DNA of 64,000 nt from Sulfobacillus thermosulfidooxidans DSM 9293 (GCF_900176145.1 NZ_FWWY01000001.1:2180293-2244292), one strand, 5' to 3'; shown: positions 35,325-44,758, counted from the first letter of the stretch. Notes: a model not told the origin generated them from the letters alone. Numbers and translations are program-made.

Positions 35325-37220
35325 ATGATTACAGTCTTTCCCGATCCGTATCCGGATGAATTGCTTTATAGCGTGTGTGCCAGATATCAGGAACGGATGA
35401 TGTGGGGCAATCAGAAAACGACACTGGAAGACTTGTTCGGAAGCAACACGGTAGTGGCGGTTGTGGATTTACCTGGGCACGTGGACGCCTTAATAAGCCA
35501 TTTGCCGGCAGGCCATCGGTACTCATCCGACGAAATCATCGATCGTCACACCTTGCTCCCCTATTTTTCTCCATTTCTTGCGGCAAGCCAACTGGAAGGG
35601 GTCCGCCTTGCCATGAGACGTGGGTCGGGATCGGGGATTTCCGGACGTGCCGGCATCATGGCATCAACCGTCAAGACGCCGCAAGTGTTACAGTACTGTC
35701 CACAATGCGTGGAAGCAGACCGCACGGCCTATGGAGAGGCCTATTGGCATCGGGTGCACCAACTCCCTGGTTTGACCGTGTGCCCCCATCATTCCGGGAC
35801 GTCGATCTACCCGAGTCAGGTGGCCATTCATAGTTCGGGGAGACGTCAGGGCTTTGATATCTTGGAGGCGACGACACCAGAGGCATATAAGGAACCTGTA
35901 TTATACCCTGGTGCCAATGCCCAACCCGATCTGAATACCTTTGTCGCCCACCAAAGTTGGGGTTTGCTTTCGCAATCTCGCGTGGCGGTAGGGTTGGATG
36001 CGTTAAGACAGCGCTACATGGAACAGTTGCAGAACCGGGATCTGGCGAACACGAACGGTCGGATTCGGGCACGGGAATTTGTGCAACAATTTGAGCAGTT
36101 TTATGGCCGCGATTGGCTGCGAGCGATGGGTTGCGGGCTAACCGAGGACGGTGAGCAAGCGTGGGTCTTACGAATGGTCCGCCATCCCAAAGGTTCCCAA
36201 CATCCCTTCAAGCATCTGTTGTTGACGCATTTTCTCGGGATGACGATGGACGCGTTATTGGAACCTAAAAGGCCTTCCCTCCGCCTTAATCGGCTCTGGC
36301 CGTGTCTTAATCGAGTAGCCGTCCATTATGGGCAACCTCTAATATCGGAGGCACAAACCCAGCTTCGACAGACAAGTGGTGGGAAGGTAGGTGTTTTCAC
36401 CTGTTCGTGTGGCTTTAGTTACCGTTGCGCGATCGGTGAAGATCCGTATCTTGAGGCGAAGGTCGTCCAATTTGGCCCTATTTGGGAAGCAAAACTTAAA
36501 AAGCTGAGCGAGGACGCGACGGTGTCCCTTCGCGGGGCGGCGCGGATTTTAGGCGTGGATCCCGCGACAGTGAAATATCACGCCACCCGATTGCAGCTGG
36601 GAAGATGGCAACGACCTCTCTCTCCCGGTAAGACTCCTCAGCAAGGTTCGATCGAAGATTACCGCCAACATTGGCTTGATGTGCAAGCACAGTATCCGGA
36701 GATGGGACGTACTGCACTTCGTCAGATGGCGCCGGCGGTTTGGTCGTGGCTGTACTGCCATGATCGGGAATGGCTCATGGCTCATCAGCCCTCTGCCGCA
36801 CCAACACTGCGGCCTGAACGGATAAGCCGTGTGGACTGGACTCAGAGAGACCGTGACTGCGCTGCCCAAGTTCCTGCCATTGTCACCCGTTTGAAGCAAC
36901 AAGAAGACCCCATCGTCCGTGTGACGGCCAAAGCCATCTTTCGGGAATTGGGTCACAGCAGTTGGCTTGAGCGCCATCACGACAAACTTCCTCTCACCAT
37001 CCAAACCATTGCCGAAGTGGTGGAGGATCGGATCGCGTTTGCCTTGCGACGTTTAGATATAGTGGCGACGGATTTTTGGCGCACAGGCCGCACACCGAAC
37101 CCATGGGAGCTACTACGTTCGGCGGGAATCCGAACTGACTTGGCCCGCCTTTCAGAAATCCAAAATACAGCAGCTCGGCTTTGTGACCCAGTGGTCGCGA
37201 TCACTTATGCCGACTCGTAG
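35325..37220 (+). CDS. tnsD: TniQ/TnsD-family target selection protein
   Basis: 631 residues, longer than Tn7 TnsD (508). The N terminus (FPDPYPDELLYSVCARY) is the TniQ domain, followed by a zinc-binding block with YCPQCVEADRTAYGEAYWHR and LTVCPHH near residues 124-160. The long C-terminal part has several helix-turn-helix-like segments (DATVSLRGAARILGVDPATV). TnsD directs insertion to the 3' end of glmS, and the element sits exactly there, which supports the assignment over a generic TniQ. A second cysteine pair FTCSCGFSYRC lies near residue 355. Confidence 0.88.
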   Translation: MITVFPDPYPDELLYSVCARYQERMMWGNQKTTLEDLFGSNTVVAVVDLPGHVDALISHLPAGHRYSSDEIIDRHTLLPYFSPFLAASQLEGVRLAMRRGSGSGISGRAGIMASTVKTPQVLQYCPQCVEADRTAYGEAYWHRVHQLPGLTVCPHHSGTSIYPSQVAIHSSGRRQGFDILEATTPEAYKEPVLYPGANAQPDLNTFVAHQSWGLLSQSRVAVGLDALRQRYMEQLQNRDLANTNGRIRAREFVQQFEQFYGRDWLRAMGCGLTEDGEQAWVLRMVRHPKGSQHPFKHLLLTHFLGMTMDALLEPKRPSLRLNRLWPCLNRVAVHYGQPLISEAQTQLRQTSGGKVGVFTCSCGFSYRCAIGEDPYLEAKVVQFGPIWEAKLKKLSEDATVSLRGAARILGVDPATVKYHATRLQLGRWQRPLSPGKTPQQGSIEDYRQHWLDVQAQYPEMGRTALRQMAPAVWSWLYCHDREWLMAHQPSAAPTLRPERISRVDWTQRDRDCAAQVPAIVTRLKQQEDPIVRVTAKAIFRELGHSSWLERHHDKLPLTIQTIAEVVEDRIAFALRRLDIVATDFWRTGRTPNPWELLRSAGIRTDLARLSEIQNTAARLCDPVVAITYADS

Positions 37221-38766
37221 GATTCATTGGAGTCCCTGGCCATTTGCCCCCAATCAAGTGGTCACCCTTTATTGGATTCGTTCGCCCCAGCGCGACCCCG
37301 TGAGTGGTCAATGGATGACGACGGCTGTCTTTCAGGATGATGCCCAACGCCTCCACGAGGTGTCGGTTCCCTGGGGCTTTTTGCCTTGGCTCAAGCTCGG
37401 GCGCTTATATCGCAACGGGGTCCCGGTGCGGGATGCATCGCAAGGGTGCCTCATCGCGATAGACGACTTGGATCAATGGGATGTTCAAATAGCGGAAGCC
37501 GGCCAGGTCATTCCCCGAACGGGGTATCCGCTTCGAACGGCGATGAATTTGGCCGAGTTCTGTTGGGTGTATTCTCGTGGGGCACGGACGGTCGTGGTGC
37601 CCCAATTCGAAGCCGTTCGGTCCGTGGTGGCTCCCACGCGATTTCTCGCCTTGGGATGTCTGCAACCATCGTTTCTTGATACCATCGTGCGAGATTACGA
37701 CATCAAAGGGGACATCCTGTACATGGAGTTCAGTAAGGATATGCCGGTTCGGCTGCTCACGCGAGCCACGGTGTTGCAGTTAGCTCATCTTTTGCTGGAT
37801 CCGTCACTTCGCCGATGTTGGGATGCCTTATACCCGTATCAGCGACGTATAGACTCGGGCCGCATGGCATGTCCTCCCCCTGATGTACGAAACTTGGTCG
37901 TTCGGGGTCAACCGATGCTGGCAGCTACCCTATTGGTCTATGAAGTTCTTGAGGCCAAGTTGTACCCCTTGCCGGTTCACCAGGTACTTTGGCGCCATCC
38001 CCAAAGCGAGCTTGAGCCAGAGTGGAATGAGACCAAAATCCGGTGGCACCGTGTGGATGCGGCCGGAAAAGATCTGGCGCTCGACAAACGGGTTGCCGCA
38101 ACTGGTTCTGGGTCAATTCTGGTTGATGGCATGGGGGCCATCCGTGATACTCATAGGATTCAAGTCCGGCGGTGGGCGGTGGAGAGTCGTAGGACGCGAA
38201 ATTGGCGTGTGTTGACGAAAGAACGGACAGAGTTCAGGGTGAGTGGCGCTGATGTGGGTTCCGGGGCCAAGAGGCAGTCCGTTGACGTCACCTTGGAGAG
38301 TCCACAGGGGGAGTTGTTGCAGAGGGATAGCGACGACGGGCTTAACGACTTTTGGCCGGCGATCCAATGGATGAAGCAGGACGCTCAAGGGTATGTTGCC
38401 GTCCATGTTTTTGATAGCCTCGGTGAGCAGGGGTTTTGGACGGTCGACGGGAAGCCTCGACGAGTGGCTATGGTGCGTGTGGTATTACCATCCGGGGATG
38501 AAGCCACTATTCTCGAATTTGCTCGACCAGACAAATATCCCATTTCGACGCTCATTGTGGCCAATATTCTCGATCAGGACGAGATTAAAACATTGCTGCC
38601 CTCTCTTTTGTTCCGTGAGGGCGGGTGGAATGGCTCCGCTTTAGATCGGCAATGGGGCTCCCACTATCATCTTCTTCGCCATCTGTCTCGTCCTCCACGA
38701 CGGTGGGCCGCCTTGCTGACGGACTGGGCACGGATCATGTGGGGAACCCGTTCCAACATGGTGTAA
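37207..38766 (+). CDS. tnsE: TnsE-like target selector
   Basis: About 519 residues (527 from an upstream GTG at 37183), compared with 538 for Tn7 TnsE. TnsE steers transposition to discontinuously replicating DNA such as conjugating plasmids, by contact with the sliding clamp. The C-terminal domain pattern GKPRRVAMVRVVLPSG, ATILEFARPDKYPISTLI and the LLPSLLFREGGWN block match what I know of TnsE. There is no strong ribosome-binding sequence at either start and the gene overlaps tnsD, suggesting coupling. Fifth tns gene in Tn7 order, which supports the assignment. Confidence 0.82.
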   Translation: MPTRRIHWSPWPFAPNQVVTLYWIRSPQRDPVSGQWMTTAVFQDDAQRLHEVSVPWGFLPWLKLGRLYRNGVPVRDASQGCLIAIDDLDQWDVQIAEAGQVIPRTGYPLRTAMNLAEFCWVYSRGARTVVVPQFEAVRSVVAPTRFLALGCLQPSFLDTIVRDYDIKGDILYMEFSKDMPVRLLTRATVLQLAHLLLDPSLRRCWDALYPYQRRIDSGRMACPPPDVRNLVVRGQPMLAATLLVYEVLEAKLYPLPVHQVLWRHPQSELEPEWNETKIRWHRVDAAGKDLALDKRVAATGSGSILVDGMGAIRDTHRIQVRRWAVESRRTRNWRVLTKERTEFRVSGADVGSGAKRQSVDVTLESPQGELLQRDSDDGLNDFWPAIQWMKQDAQGYVAVHVFDSLGEQGFWTVDGKPRRVAMVRVVLPSGDEATILEFARPDKYPISTLIVANILDQDEIKTLLPSLLFREGGWNGSALDRQWGSHYHLLRHLSRPPRRWAALLTDWARIMWGTRSNMV

Positions 38767-39285
38767 TGTCGATGATTCAGGTGCAATACTGTCTTCATGT
38801 TTTCTTACATAAGCGATCGAGGGTAGATCAGCTATAGACTGATGCAGGAGAGTTGTCAAGGAGCGTGTTATGCCTGCTTATACGGAACACCCATGACAGG
38901 GTCAGGTCATATCAAAGGACATGACCAGTCGAGGAATGGATGTTATCCCATCAGGATTTCCACACGGTATTCCGGCGAATCGGGGGATTTCTCAAAAGGT
39001 CGAGAAAGGTAATTTCACACCAAAATCCGGATACCCCAAAAATCATAGCATGGGTGGCGAACAAAACGTCCGGTGTGACACTACGGTTACAGGATTGTTA
39101 TTGACGTGATACATTGCCTGACTACGATTAACCAGGATAATCGTAGTCAGGGTGGCAACAGACGGCGATCTTATCGCATGGCTCCTGGTCTGGCGATAGC
39201 ATGGGGGCTATCACTGGCGGGAGGCGTGATGGGATCGAGGGGTGTCCGCTAGGCGACCTCGGGGATAATCATCGTAGGGGAGGAT
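38767..39285 (+). other. Gene-free stretch between tnsE and the broken redoxin
   Basis: 519 bases without a credible gene. It holds a 14-bp inverted repeat at 39117-39151 and a TTGACG at 39101-39106. A TGTGAC-N5-GGTTAC arrangement at about 39076-39092 weakly resembles the 11-bp-phased boxes near 47.4-48.8 kb. Confidence 0.5.
39117..39151 (+). repeat. Perfect 14-bp inverted repeat upstream of the redoxin remnant
   Basis: CCTGACTACGATTA and its reverse complement TAATCGTAGTCAGG flank a seven-base centre. No T-run follows, so it is more likely an operator or a recombination site than a terminator. A TTGACG begins 16 bases before it. Which protein might bind is unknown. Confidence 0.6.
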
Positions 39286-39747
39286 GTGGCGCCGTTGAAA
39301 CCGTCTCGGAGCCTGGTGGGAATTCTTTTGGGCCTACTCAGTCTGGTGGCCGTGTGGGGGATCGGACGATGGCCTCCCGGGTTCCCGCGTTTCGCGCCCT
39401 CTCATCATTGGGGCCGGTACGGTTTCCGCCTGTGGGGTACGTTAGTGTGGTCTTTTTCTACGAGGCCGATACGTGATCGGCCTGTCTTCAGCAACTGGTC
39501 GAGTTGCAACAGGCACAGGCGCTGTTTCAGTCGCGAGGAGTGAAGACGTATGCCATTTCCGGTAGCTCCCTGCCACACGACAAGATTCTGGCCCGGCAAC
39601 GGCACCTCACCATTCCCCATGGACACCCATGCGATCTTTATCATCAATCCTCGGGGGACGATTGTGTTTGCCATGGTGTCCCCGCATACCATGCACATTG
39701 CGATGACGCGCGTGATTGCCGCCGTCCGGCGGGCACTGACTCCGTGA
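39286..39747 (+). pseudogene. Redoxin (AhpC/TSA-like) with membrane anchor, broken in three places
   Basis: The N terminus in frame 1 (LVGILLGLLSLVAVWGIG) is a signal anchor. The core in frame 3 reads VSVVFFYEADT, then a TGA, then SACLQQLVELQQAQ and SRGVKTYAIS. The C terminus, back in frame 1 from about 39615, reads THAIFIINPRGTIVFAM and SPHTMHIAMTRVIAAV. Together these form a thiol-dependent redoxin fold, but with a frame change near 39435, another near 39615 where some 25-40 family residues seem to be missing, and the TGA at the redox site. Best called a pseudogene; see the finding on the TGA. AGGGGAGG lies just upstream of the GTG. Confidence 0.6.
39474..39513 (+). other. In-frame TGA at the redox motif followed by a SECIS-like hairpin
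   Basis: TGA at 39474-39476 takes the place of the first residue of a C-x-x-C motif (stop-S-A-C). Downstream, CCTGT (39481-39485) pairs with ACAGG (39509-39513), and GCAACT (39491-39496) pairs with AGTTGC (39502-39507). The apical loop GGTCG begins 20 bases after the TGA. Bacterial SECIS elements have this size, place and GGU-type loop. Read directly from sequence; function untested and the gene is otherwise broken. Confidence 0.35.
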
Positions 39748-39932
39748 TCCTCGGGGCATCACCACATCACCATGTTGGGCCAATACTCGTTTCAGGTGCC
39801 CGAATCGGTGGCTCAAGGGCGACTGCGGCCGTTGAGGCGGCTCACCCGGCGGTAGTGCCTACTGCATTTTTCGTTCCGTTACTACCCGAACCCCATTAAG
39901 AATACGCGGTCGTAAGGAGGTGAGAGGCATCC

Positions 39933-41075
39933 ATGTCATTAGCGTCCATGATTCAACCAGAGGTCGTGGCACAATTTTATCATGCCGTGCTCACCGTGGT
40001 CGTAGTGCTGATCACCATCGGACTGGCGGTGGTGCTGATCCGTTGGGTTTGGCGGCTCATTGCGGAATCTGAATCGCCGTCCGTGTCGCGGGAGGACCTC
40101 TGCGATCGGGCGCCGAAAATATGGGGAAAAGAGGGGCTCTGGCGGGCACTGGGGGCTTTGTGGGTGTTGGACGGCCTCTTACAACTACAGCCGGCTATGC
40201 CCAATTACGCCTTTTTAGAAATGGTGATCGCGCCCAATTTGTTGGGACAGCCAGGCTGGGTGGTACGTGTGATGGGGTGGGGGATTCAAGCCTGGTCGAA
40301 TGCGCCGATCACGGCCGACGTGGTCGCGGTGTTTGTGCAACTCGGCATAGGACTAGCCTTGTTAGCAGGTCGTTGGCGCCCCTGGGGGCGCTGGGCCCTG
40401 TGGACATCCCTGTTTTGGGGTCTATTCGTCTGGATTTTAGGGGAAGGGATGGGCGGCATTCTGACCGGCCAGGCGTCCCTGGTCATCGGAGATCCCGGAT
40501 CGGTCCTCTTCTATATGGCGAGCGCCGGATTGCTCCTCCTGCCGGATGCGATGTGGTTAGCCGGACAGGTGCGCCGTGGGGTGCGATGGGGCGTCGTGGG
40601 ACTCTGGCTCTGGGGGGCTCTGGTGCAGGCGTGGCCGGGGGCGGGATTTTGGTCGGGACCCGCCCTCGGAACTCTCTTCCAAAATGCTGCCCAAAATGCG
40701 CAACCGCTCTGGCTGTCAGGGCCAATTTACGCCACCGCCCACTGGGTCACGCACCACGGTCTGGTGGCCAATGGCGTCATCGTGGGAATGATGAGTCTCC
40801 TCGCGCTTTTGTGGGCATGGCGACCCTATGGCCGTGGCACGATGGCGGTCACCATGGGGTGGCTCGGGGTGTTATGGTGGCTGGGGCAGGATTTTGGCGT
40901 CCTCGGGGGCGTGGGCACCGACCCGAATACCGCCCCCGTCTTCGCGCTACTGTTGGGGACGGCGGCGTGGAGTCAAAAACCCCTTGCCGATGTTCCTGCC
41001 CTTCGGTTCATTCCCTGGTTTCGTGCTAAGCGGGGTGCCGAGACATTGTCTGTCGAGCGAGGACGACGCGTGTGA
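39933..41075 (+). CDS. Polytopic membrane protein, unknown function
   Basis: 380 residues with roughly nine predicted helices, including about 16-40, 72-90, 110-125, 127-165, 180-197, 205-222, 250-290, 305-322 and 330-345. It has an excellent ribosome-binding sequence, TAAGGAGGTGAG, before the ATG. Tryptophan- and glycine-rich composition, the segment ILTGQASLVIGDPGSVLFY, and few charged residues in the core are the main features. I do not recognise a characterised family. It lies between a broken redoxin and a broken CsoR in the copper section and is itself intact. Confidence 0.7.
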   Translation: MSLASMIQPEVVAQFYHAVLTVVVVLITIGLAVVLIRWVWRLIAESESPSVSREDLCDRAPKIWGKEGLWRALGALWVLDGLLQLQPAMPNYAFLEMVIAPNLLGQPGWVVRVMGWGIQAWSNAPITADVVAVFVQLGIGLALLAGRWRPWGRWALWTSLFWGLFVWILGEGMGGILTGQASLVIGDPGSVLFYMASAGLLLLPDAMWLAGQVRRGVRWGVVGLWLWGALVQAWPGAGFWSGPALGTLFQNAAQNAQPLWLSGPIYATAHWVTHHGLVANGVIVGMMSLLALLWAWRPYGRGTMAVTMGWLGVLWWLGQDFGVLGGVGTDPNTAPVFALLLGTAAWSQKPLADVPALRFIPWFRAKRGAETLSVERGRRV

Positions 41076-41106
41076 GCGAGGACGCGATGCAGGTCGGGGC
41101 AGATCC

Positions 41107-41135
41107 TTGACAACGGAGAGGTGAGGATCTAGAAT
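41107..41135 (+). promoter_or_regulatory. Strong predicted promoter of the csoR-copA operon
   Basis: A perfect TTGACA at 41107-41112 and TAGAAT at 41130-41135 (five of six) are separated by exactly 17 bases. Transcription would start near 41142, just before the csoR remnant, and run through the SHOCT, YHS, copA and copZ genes. Confidence 0.65.
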
Positions 41136-41142
41136 GACGCTA

Positions 41143-41161
41143 ACCCCACCCGGGGTGGGGT
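41143..41161 (+). promoter_or_regulatory. Candidate CsoR operator
   Basis: ACCCCACCCGGGGTGGGGT is a nearly perfect palindrome of C and G tracts, at the predicted transcription start of the operon that begins with a csoR remnant. CsoR-family repressors bind such GC-tract palindromes. Assignment is inferred from sequence and position. Confidence 0.55.
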
Positions 41162-41178
41162 GGGATGGAGGAGATTCG

Positions 41179-41576
41179 ATGGAACCGGAATTCAAAAAAT
41201 CGGCGGCGCTCCGGCTCAAAGTGGCTGCCGGCCATCTGGAAAGTGTGCGGCGGATGGTCGACGACGACGTCTATTGCGTAACCATATGAAGCAGGTGTCG
41301 GCCGTCCAAGCGAGTTTGGAGCAAGTCCAGCGGATTTTGTTGCAAAATCATTTGCGGACGTGTGTTTCCGACGCCATTCAGCACGGTATGGGGTCCGAGA
41401 TTATTGCCGAACTGATGGAAGCTCTGAAGTACATGCCGTTTAGCGCAGGTGATGCCATTGAGCCGAAGGCTCCCTTGCATTCCTTGGTCGAGGGGACGTT
41501 TTGTGGGTGCCATGCCCCAGCGTCTGCCGAATTGAATGGGACGTCCAGAAAGGAGCGCGATAAGCCATGCCCATAA
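41179..41576 (+). pseudogene. csoR: Copper-sensing repressor CsoR (DUF156), frameshifted
   Basis: Frame 1 gives MEPEFKKSAALRLKVAAGH and SVRRMVDDDVYC, then hits a stop at 41287. The frame shifted by -1 continues with MKQVSAVQASLEQVQ, QNHLRTCVSDAI and a 50-residue tail ending at 41576. Joined, the protein has the Cys-His-Cys copper-site order of CsoR: the cysteine in VYC, the histidine in NHLRTC and its cysteine. One base seems lost near 41285. CsoR represses copper efflux genes until it binds Cu(I). Because the DNA-binding N-terminal helix and the rest are in different frames, the repressor is probably not made. Confidence 0.75.
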
Positions 41577-41887
41577 TACTGCCCTACGGGTGGTGGTGGA
41601 TTTTTCCGGTGTTCGGAATCGCCGCGATGCTCGTCTTTCGGTGGGTGATGGGGTCACAAAGCCCACGGCATCGGCACTCGGTCTCGTTTGGCCCCGAATG
41701 CGGCCCCCCCAGAGCATGCGGAGCGGATGTGAGCGCGGAATTCCGTGAATCCGTGCCCCCAACGGCTTCCTCCCGCCAAGACCCTTTGATGATCGCGCGG
41801 GAGCGGTACGCCCAGGGCCTCATATCCCAAAATGAATTTGACGTTCTGGTCGAAAGGCTCGTGAAAACGGAGGGGAAAACCTGGTAA
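41567..41887 (+). CDS. Short membrane-anchored SHOCT-domain protein
   Basis: 106 residues: one N-terminal hydrophobic helix (WWWIFPVFGIAAMLVFRWVM, about residues 9-28), a variable linker, and a C-terminal SHOCT motif DPLMIARERYAQGLISQNEF. SHOCT (short C-terminal) domains are about 30 residues long and thought to mediate oligomerisation. The C terminus closely resembles that of the protein at 61850. The ATG overlaps the csoR remnant and follows AAAGGAGCG. Role unknown; it belongs to the copper operon by position. Confidence 0.75.
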   Translation: MPIILPYGWWWIFPVFGIAAMLVFRWVMGSQSPRHRHSVSFGPECGPPRACGADVSAEFRESVPPTASSRQDPLMIARERYAQGLISQNEFDVLVERLVKTEGKTW

Positions 41888-41935
41888 CGAGCACGGGGGA
41901 CCGCATGATAAGCACACGGTGAGGAGAGGATCTCA

Positions 41936-42112
41936 ATGGAGCACGATGTGGTGTGTCAGATGGCCGTGGATCCGATCACGGCCATGGCACGGGACTATCA
42001 GGGTCAAACGTACTATTTCTGTTGCGAAGGCTGTGCCCGAGCCTTCCTGGCGGATCCCGGCCCCTATCCCAAGCATAACACGCCCCAAAAGCCCGTTAGG
42101 CAGCGCGCATAA
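41936..42112 (+). CDS. Small YHS-domain protein (58 residues)
   Basis: The short ORF reads MEHDVVCQMAVDPITAMAR, then YQGQTYYFCCEGCARAFLAD and ends PKHNTPQKPVRQRA. CQMAVDP plus the FCCEGCARAFLADP block is the YHS/TRASH-type metal-binding domain, with cysteines at about residues 7, 29, 30 and 33. Such domains occur in copper-handling proteins, often fused to the N terminus of CopA; here it is a separate protein just before copA. GAGGAGAGGAT lies before the ATG. It is probably a Cu chaperone or sensor. Confidence 0.8.
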   Translation: MEHDVVCQMAVDPITAMARDYQGQTYYFCCEGCARAFLADPGPYPKHNTPQKPVRQRA

Positions 42113-42246
42113 TTACCTGAACCAGGACGAGGATTTGAAAGCCATAAACACTTGGATCCGCATTTCAAGTTAATCAAGTTATTTTTGCGCGATGCCTTAG
42201 GCCGCGTGGCGGGAAGTGGGATGGGAATACGGGAGGGGGATAGACA

Positions 42247-44717
42247 ATGGCCACAGACACTGTAGAGCACGGAAACGGAGTGAGCGCACCCTCGGGGTCG
42301 GCCGCAGGCGGCGTGACGCTGGAAATCGGGGGAATGACGTGTGCCACGTGTGCCCTCAGTATTGAAAAGACGTTGAAGCAACAGCCGGGTGTCACCAAGG
42401 CCCAGGTGAATCTGGCGCTGGAACGCGCGGATATCCGATTTGACGCCGGTCAAGTGGCCCTGCCCGAACTTATGCAAGCCGTGACGCAACTGGGCTACAC
42501 GGTCCGCCACGATACGGTGACGCTATGGGTCCCAGGCATCGATGAGGAGCCCCGCCGTCAACGGGTCGAATCGATGCTGGAGGCTCTGGACGGGGTGGCA
42601 AACGTGCGGGCCAATATGACCACGGGATCCGTCACCGTAGACTTGGTGCGCGGCGTGGGTCGCCTGGATGCGGTGCAAGCGGCCTTGCGCCAGGGAGGCT
42701 TTGACGCGGAAGTCGCGCCCGCCGTCTCCTCGTCTGATCCGCGTCGGGCGGAACTCGCCCGCGCCCGAAGAAATTTCGGGATGGCCCTGATCTTTACCCT
42801 CCCCGTCTGGGTGGCTATGGTGCACACGCTGCTTGGGATTGGCCCCACATGGCTCGCGATGCCGATTGTGGTGGCGCTGAGCGCCACCGTCGTCCAATGG
42901 GGCCCCGGCATGGGCTTTACGCGGCGGGCCTGGATGAACCTGCGTCATCGCAATGCCAATATGGATGTGTTGGTGGCGCTGGGCACACTGGACGCCTGGG
43001 GACTTTCAGTCTATGACTGGGGCGTTGGCGGGCGATTGTATTTTGACGTATCGGCCACGGTTATCACGCTGATTATCCTGGGCAAATATTTTGAGGCCCT
43101 GGCCAAAGGCCGCACGGGCGCGGCCATTGCCGAATTATTAGCGTTGCAGCCCCACGAGGCCCGGCGCAGAACCCCCGTGGGGGACTGGGAGACGGTGACG
43201 ACGGACAGCGTGCAAGCGGGAGATCAGATCCAAGTTCGGGCCGGGGATCGAATTCCGGTGGACGGGGTGAGGTAGTGGAAGGTATCGGGGCAGTTGATGA
43301 AGCCATGTTGACCGGAGAGCCGATGCCCCAAGAGAAACACCCAGGGAGCACCGTGTCGGCGGGAACCGTCAACGGGTCGACGACGCTCATCATCGAAGCG
43401 ACGCGGGTAGGGCACGACACCACCTTGGCACACATTGTGCGCACCGTTGAGGAGGCGCAGGCGACGAAAGCCCCTGTGCAACGATTCGCCGACCGCGTCG
43501 CCAGTGTTTTTGTGCCCATTGTGATGGGCATTGCGCTGATCACCCTCGGAGCGTGGGGATTGGGCACCGGCGATTGGCGCCATGCCATTTTGGCGGCGGT
43601 CGCCGTGTTGGTGGTCGCCTGTCCTTGTGCCTTGGGATTAGCCACTCCCACCGCTGTCATGGTGGGCTCTGGCGTCGGGGCCAAACGGGGCATCTTATAT
43701 CGGAGTGGGGAGGCCCTGGAAAAGGTGTCGGGGGTGACCTTGGTCGCGATGGATAAGACCGGCACCTTAACGGCAGGGCGTCCTCGCGTGCAGGCAATGC
43801 GGGCGACCGAAGATGTCGCAGACGCCGAGGTCTTGGGGTGGGCAGCGGCCTTAGAACAGGAGTCGAGTCATCCTTTGGCGAGGGCCATCGTGGGGGCGAC
43901 TACCGAGCAGGGGGTTCGCGTACCCCCAGCGGAGGATGTGTATACCGAGGCAGGCCAAGGGGTGGTCGGCACGGTAAACGGGGCCGAGGTCTTGGTCGGG
44001 AATGCTGCTCTCCTCCACGCCTATGGGGTGTCCTTGCCGCCAGACCCGGAGGAGACATGGACCCGATGGCAACAAGAGGGGGCGACCGTGGTGTGGGTGG
44101 CGCGGGACGGCCAGTGGGTGGGCACGCTGGCGGTGGCCGATTTTGTCCGCGATGACGCGGTAGACCTCATCCAGGCTCTGCATCGCCGCAAGATTCAGGT
44201 GGCCATGCTGACGGGAGACCAAACCCGGACGGCCGAGGCCGTTGGTCACAAGCTGGGCGTGGATCGGATTTTTGCCGAATTGATGCCGCAGGACAAAGCA
44301 CGGGTGATCGAACAATTGCGTCACGAAGGCTACCATGTGCTCATGGTCGGGGATGGGATCAACGATGCCCCGGCATTGGTCGCGGCGGATGTCGGGATGG
44401 CCGTCGGTTCGGGGACCGATGTCGCCATTGAGGCGGCCGACATCACCTTGATGGCGCCCGAAATTTCGGGAATCCTGCGGGCGCTGACAATCGGCAGAAA
44501 GACGCTCGGCAAGATTCGGCAAAATCTGTTTTGGGCCATGATTTACAACGTGATTCTGATCCCCCTGGCGGCGTTGGGTTTCCTGTCCCCCATGATTGCG
44601 GGGGCCGCGATGGCCTTCAGTTCGGTGTCGGTGGTCACCAACTCGTTGTTGCTACGCGGCATGCGCCTGCCCACCGGCGAGGCGCAGATCCCCCAGCCGG
44701 TGGGACAACACATCTGA
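42247..44717 (+). pseudogene. copA: Cu(I)-transporting P1B-type ATPase CopA, frameshifted into two parts
   Basis: Part 1 (42247-43275) has an N-terminal HMA domain with GGMTCATCALSIEK (cysteines 32 and 35), a second HMA-like region without cysteines, and the first membrane helices. It ends at RAGDRIPVDGVR. Part 2, in the -1 frame, continues VVEGIGAVDEAMLTGEP and holds VVACPCALGLATPTA, MDKTGTLTAGRP, MLTGDQTRTAEAVG and VGDGINDAPALVA, then YNVILIPLAALGF and AFSSVSVVTNSLLLR, the TM7/TM8 signature of Cu(I) pumps. One base appears deleted at about 43268-43274, inside the actuator domain. No full-length pump can be made without frame correction. Confidence 0.88.
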
Positions 44718-44758
44718 CGGTGGTCGAGAACAAGGCATGATGGAGAGGAGGAACCAGG

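Noticed and set aside
40121-41029. 302-codon open frame overlapping the membrane protein at 39933
   Set aside because: Arginine- and glycine-rich shadow frame of the gene in the other frame, which has a near-perfect ribosome-binding site and clear helices.
42247-44717. Programmed ribosomal frameshift in copA
   Set aside because: Programmed shifting is known in E. coli copA between the metal-binding domains; here the break is inside the actuator domain, with no slippery heptamer and no purpose for a truncated product.
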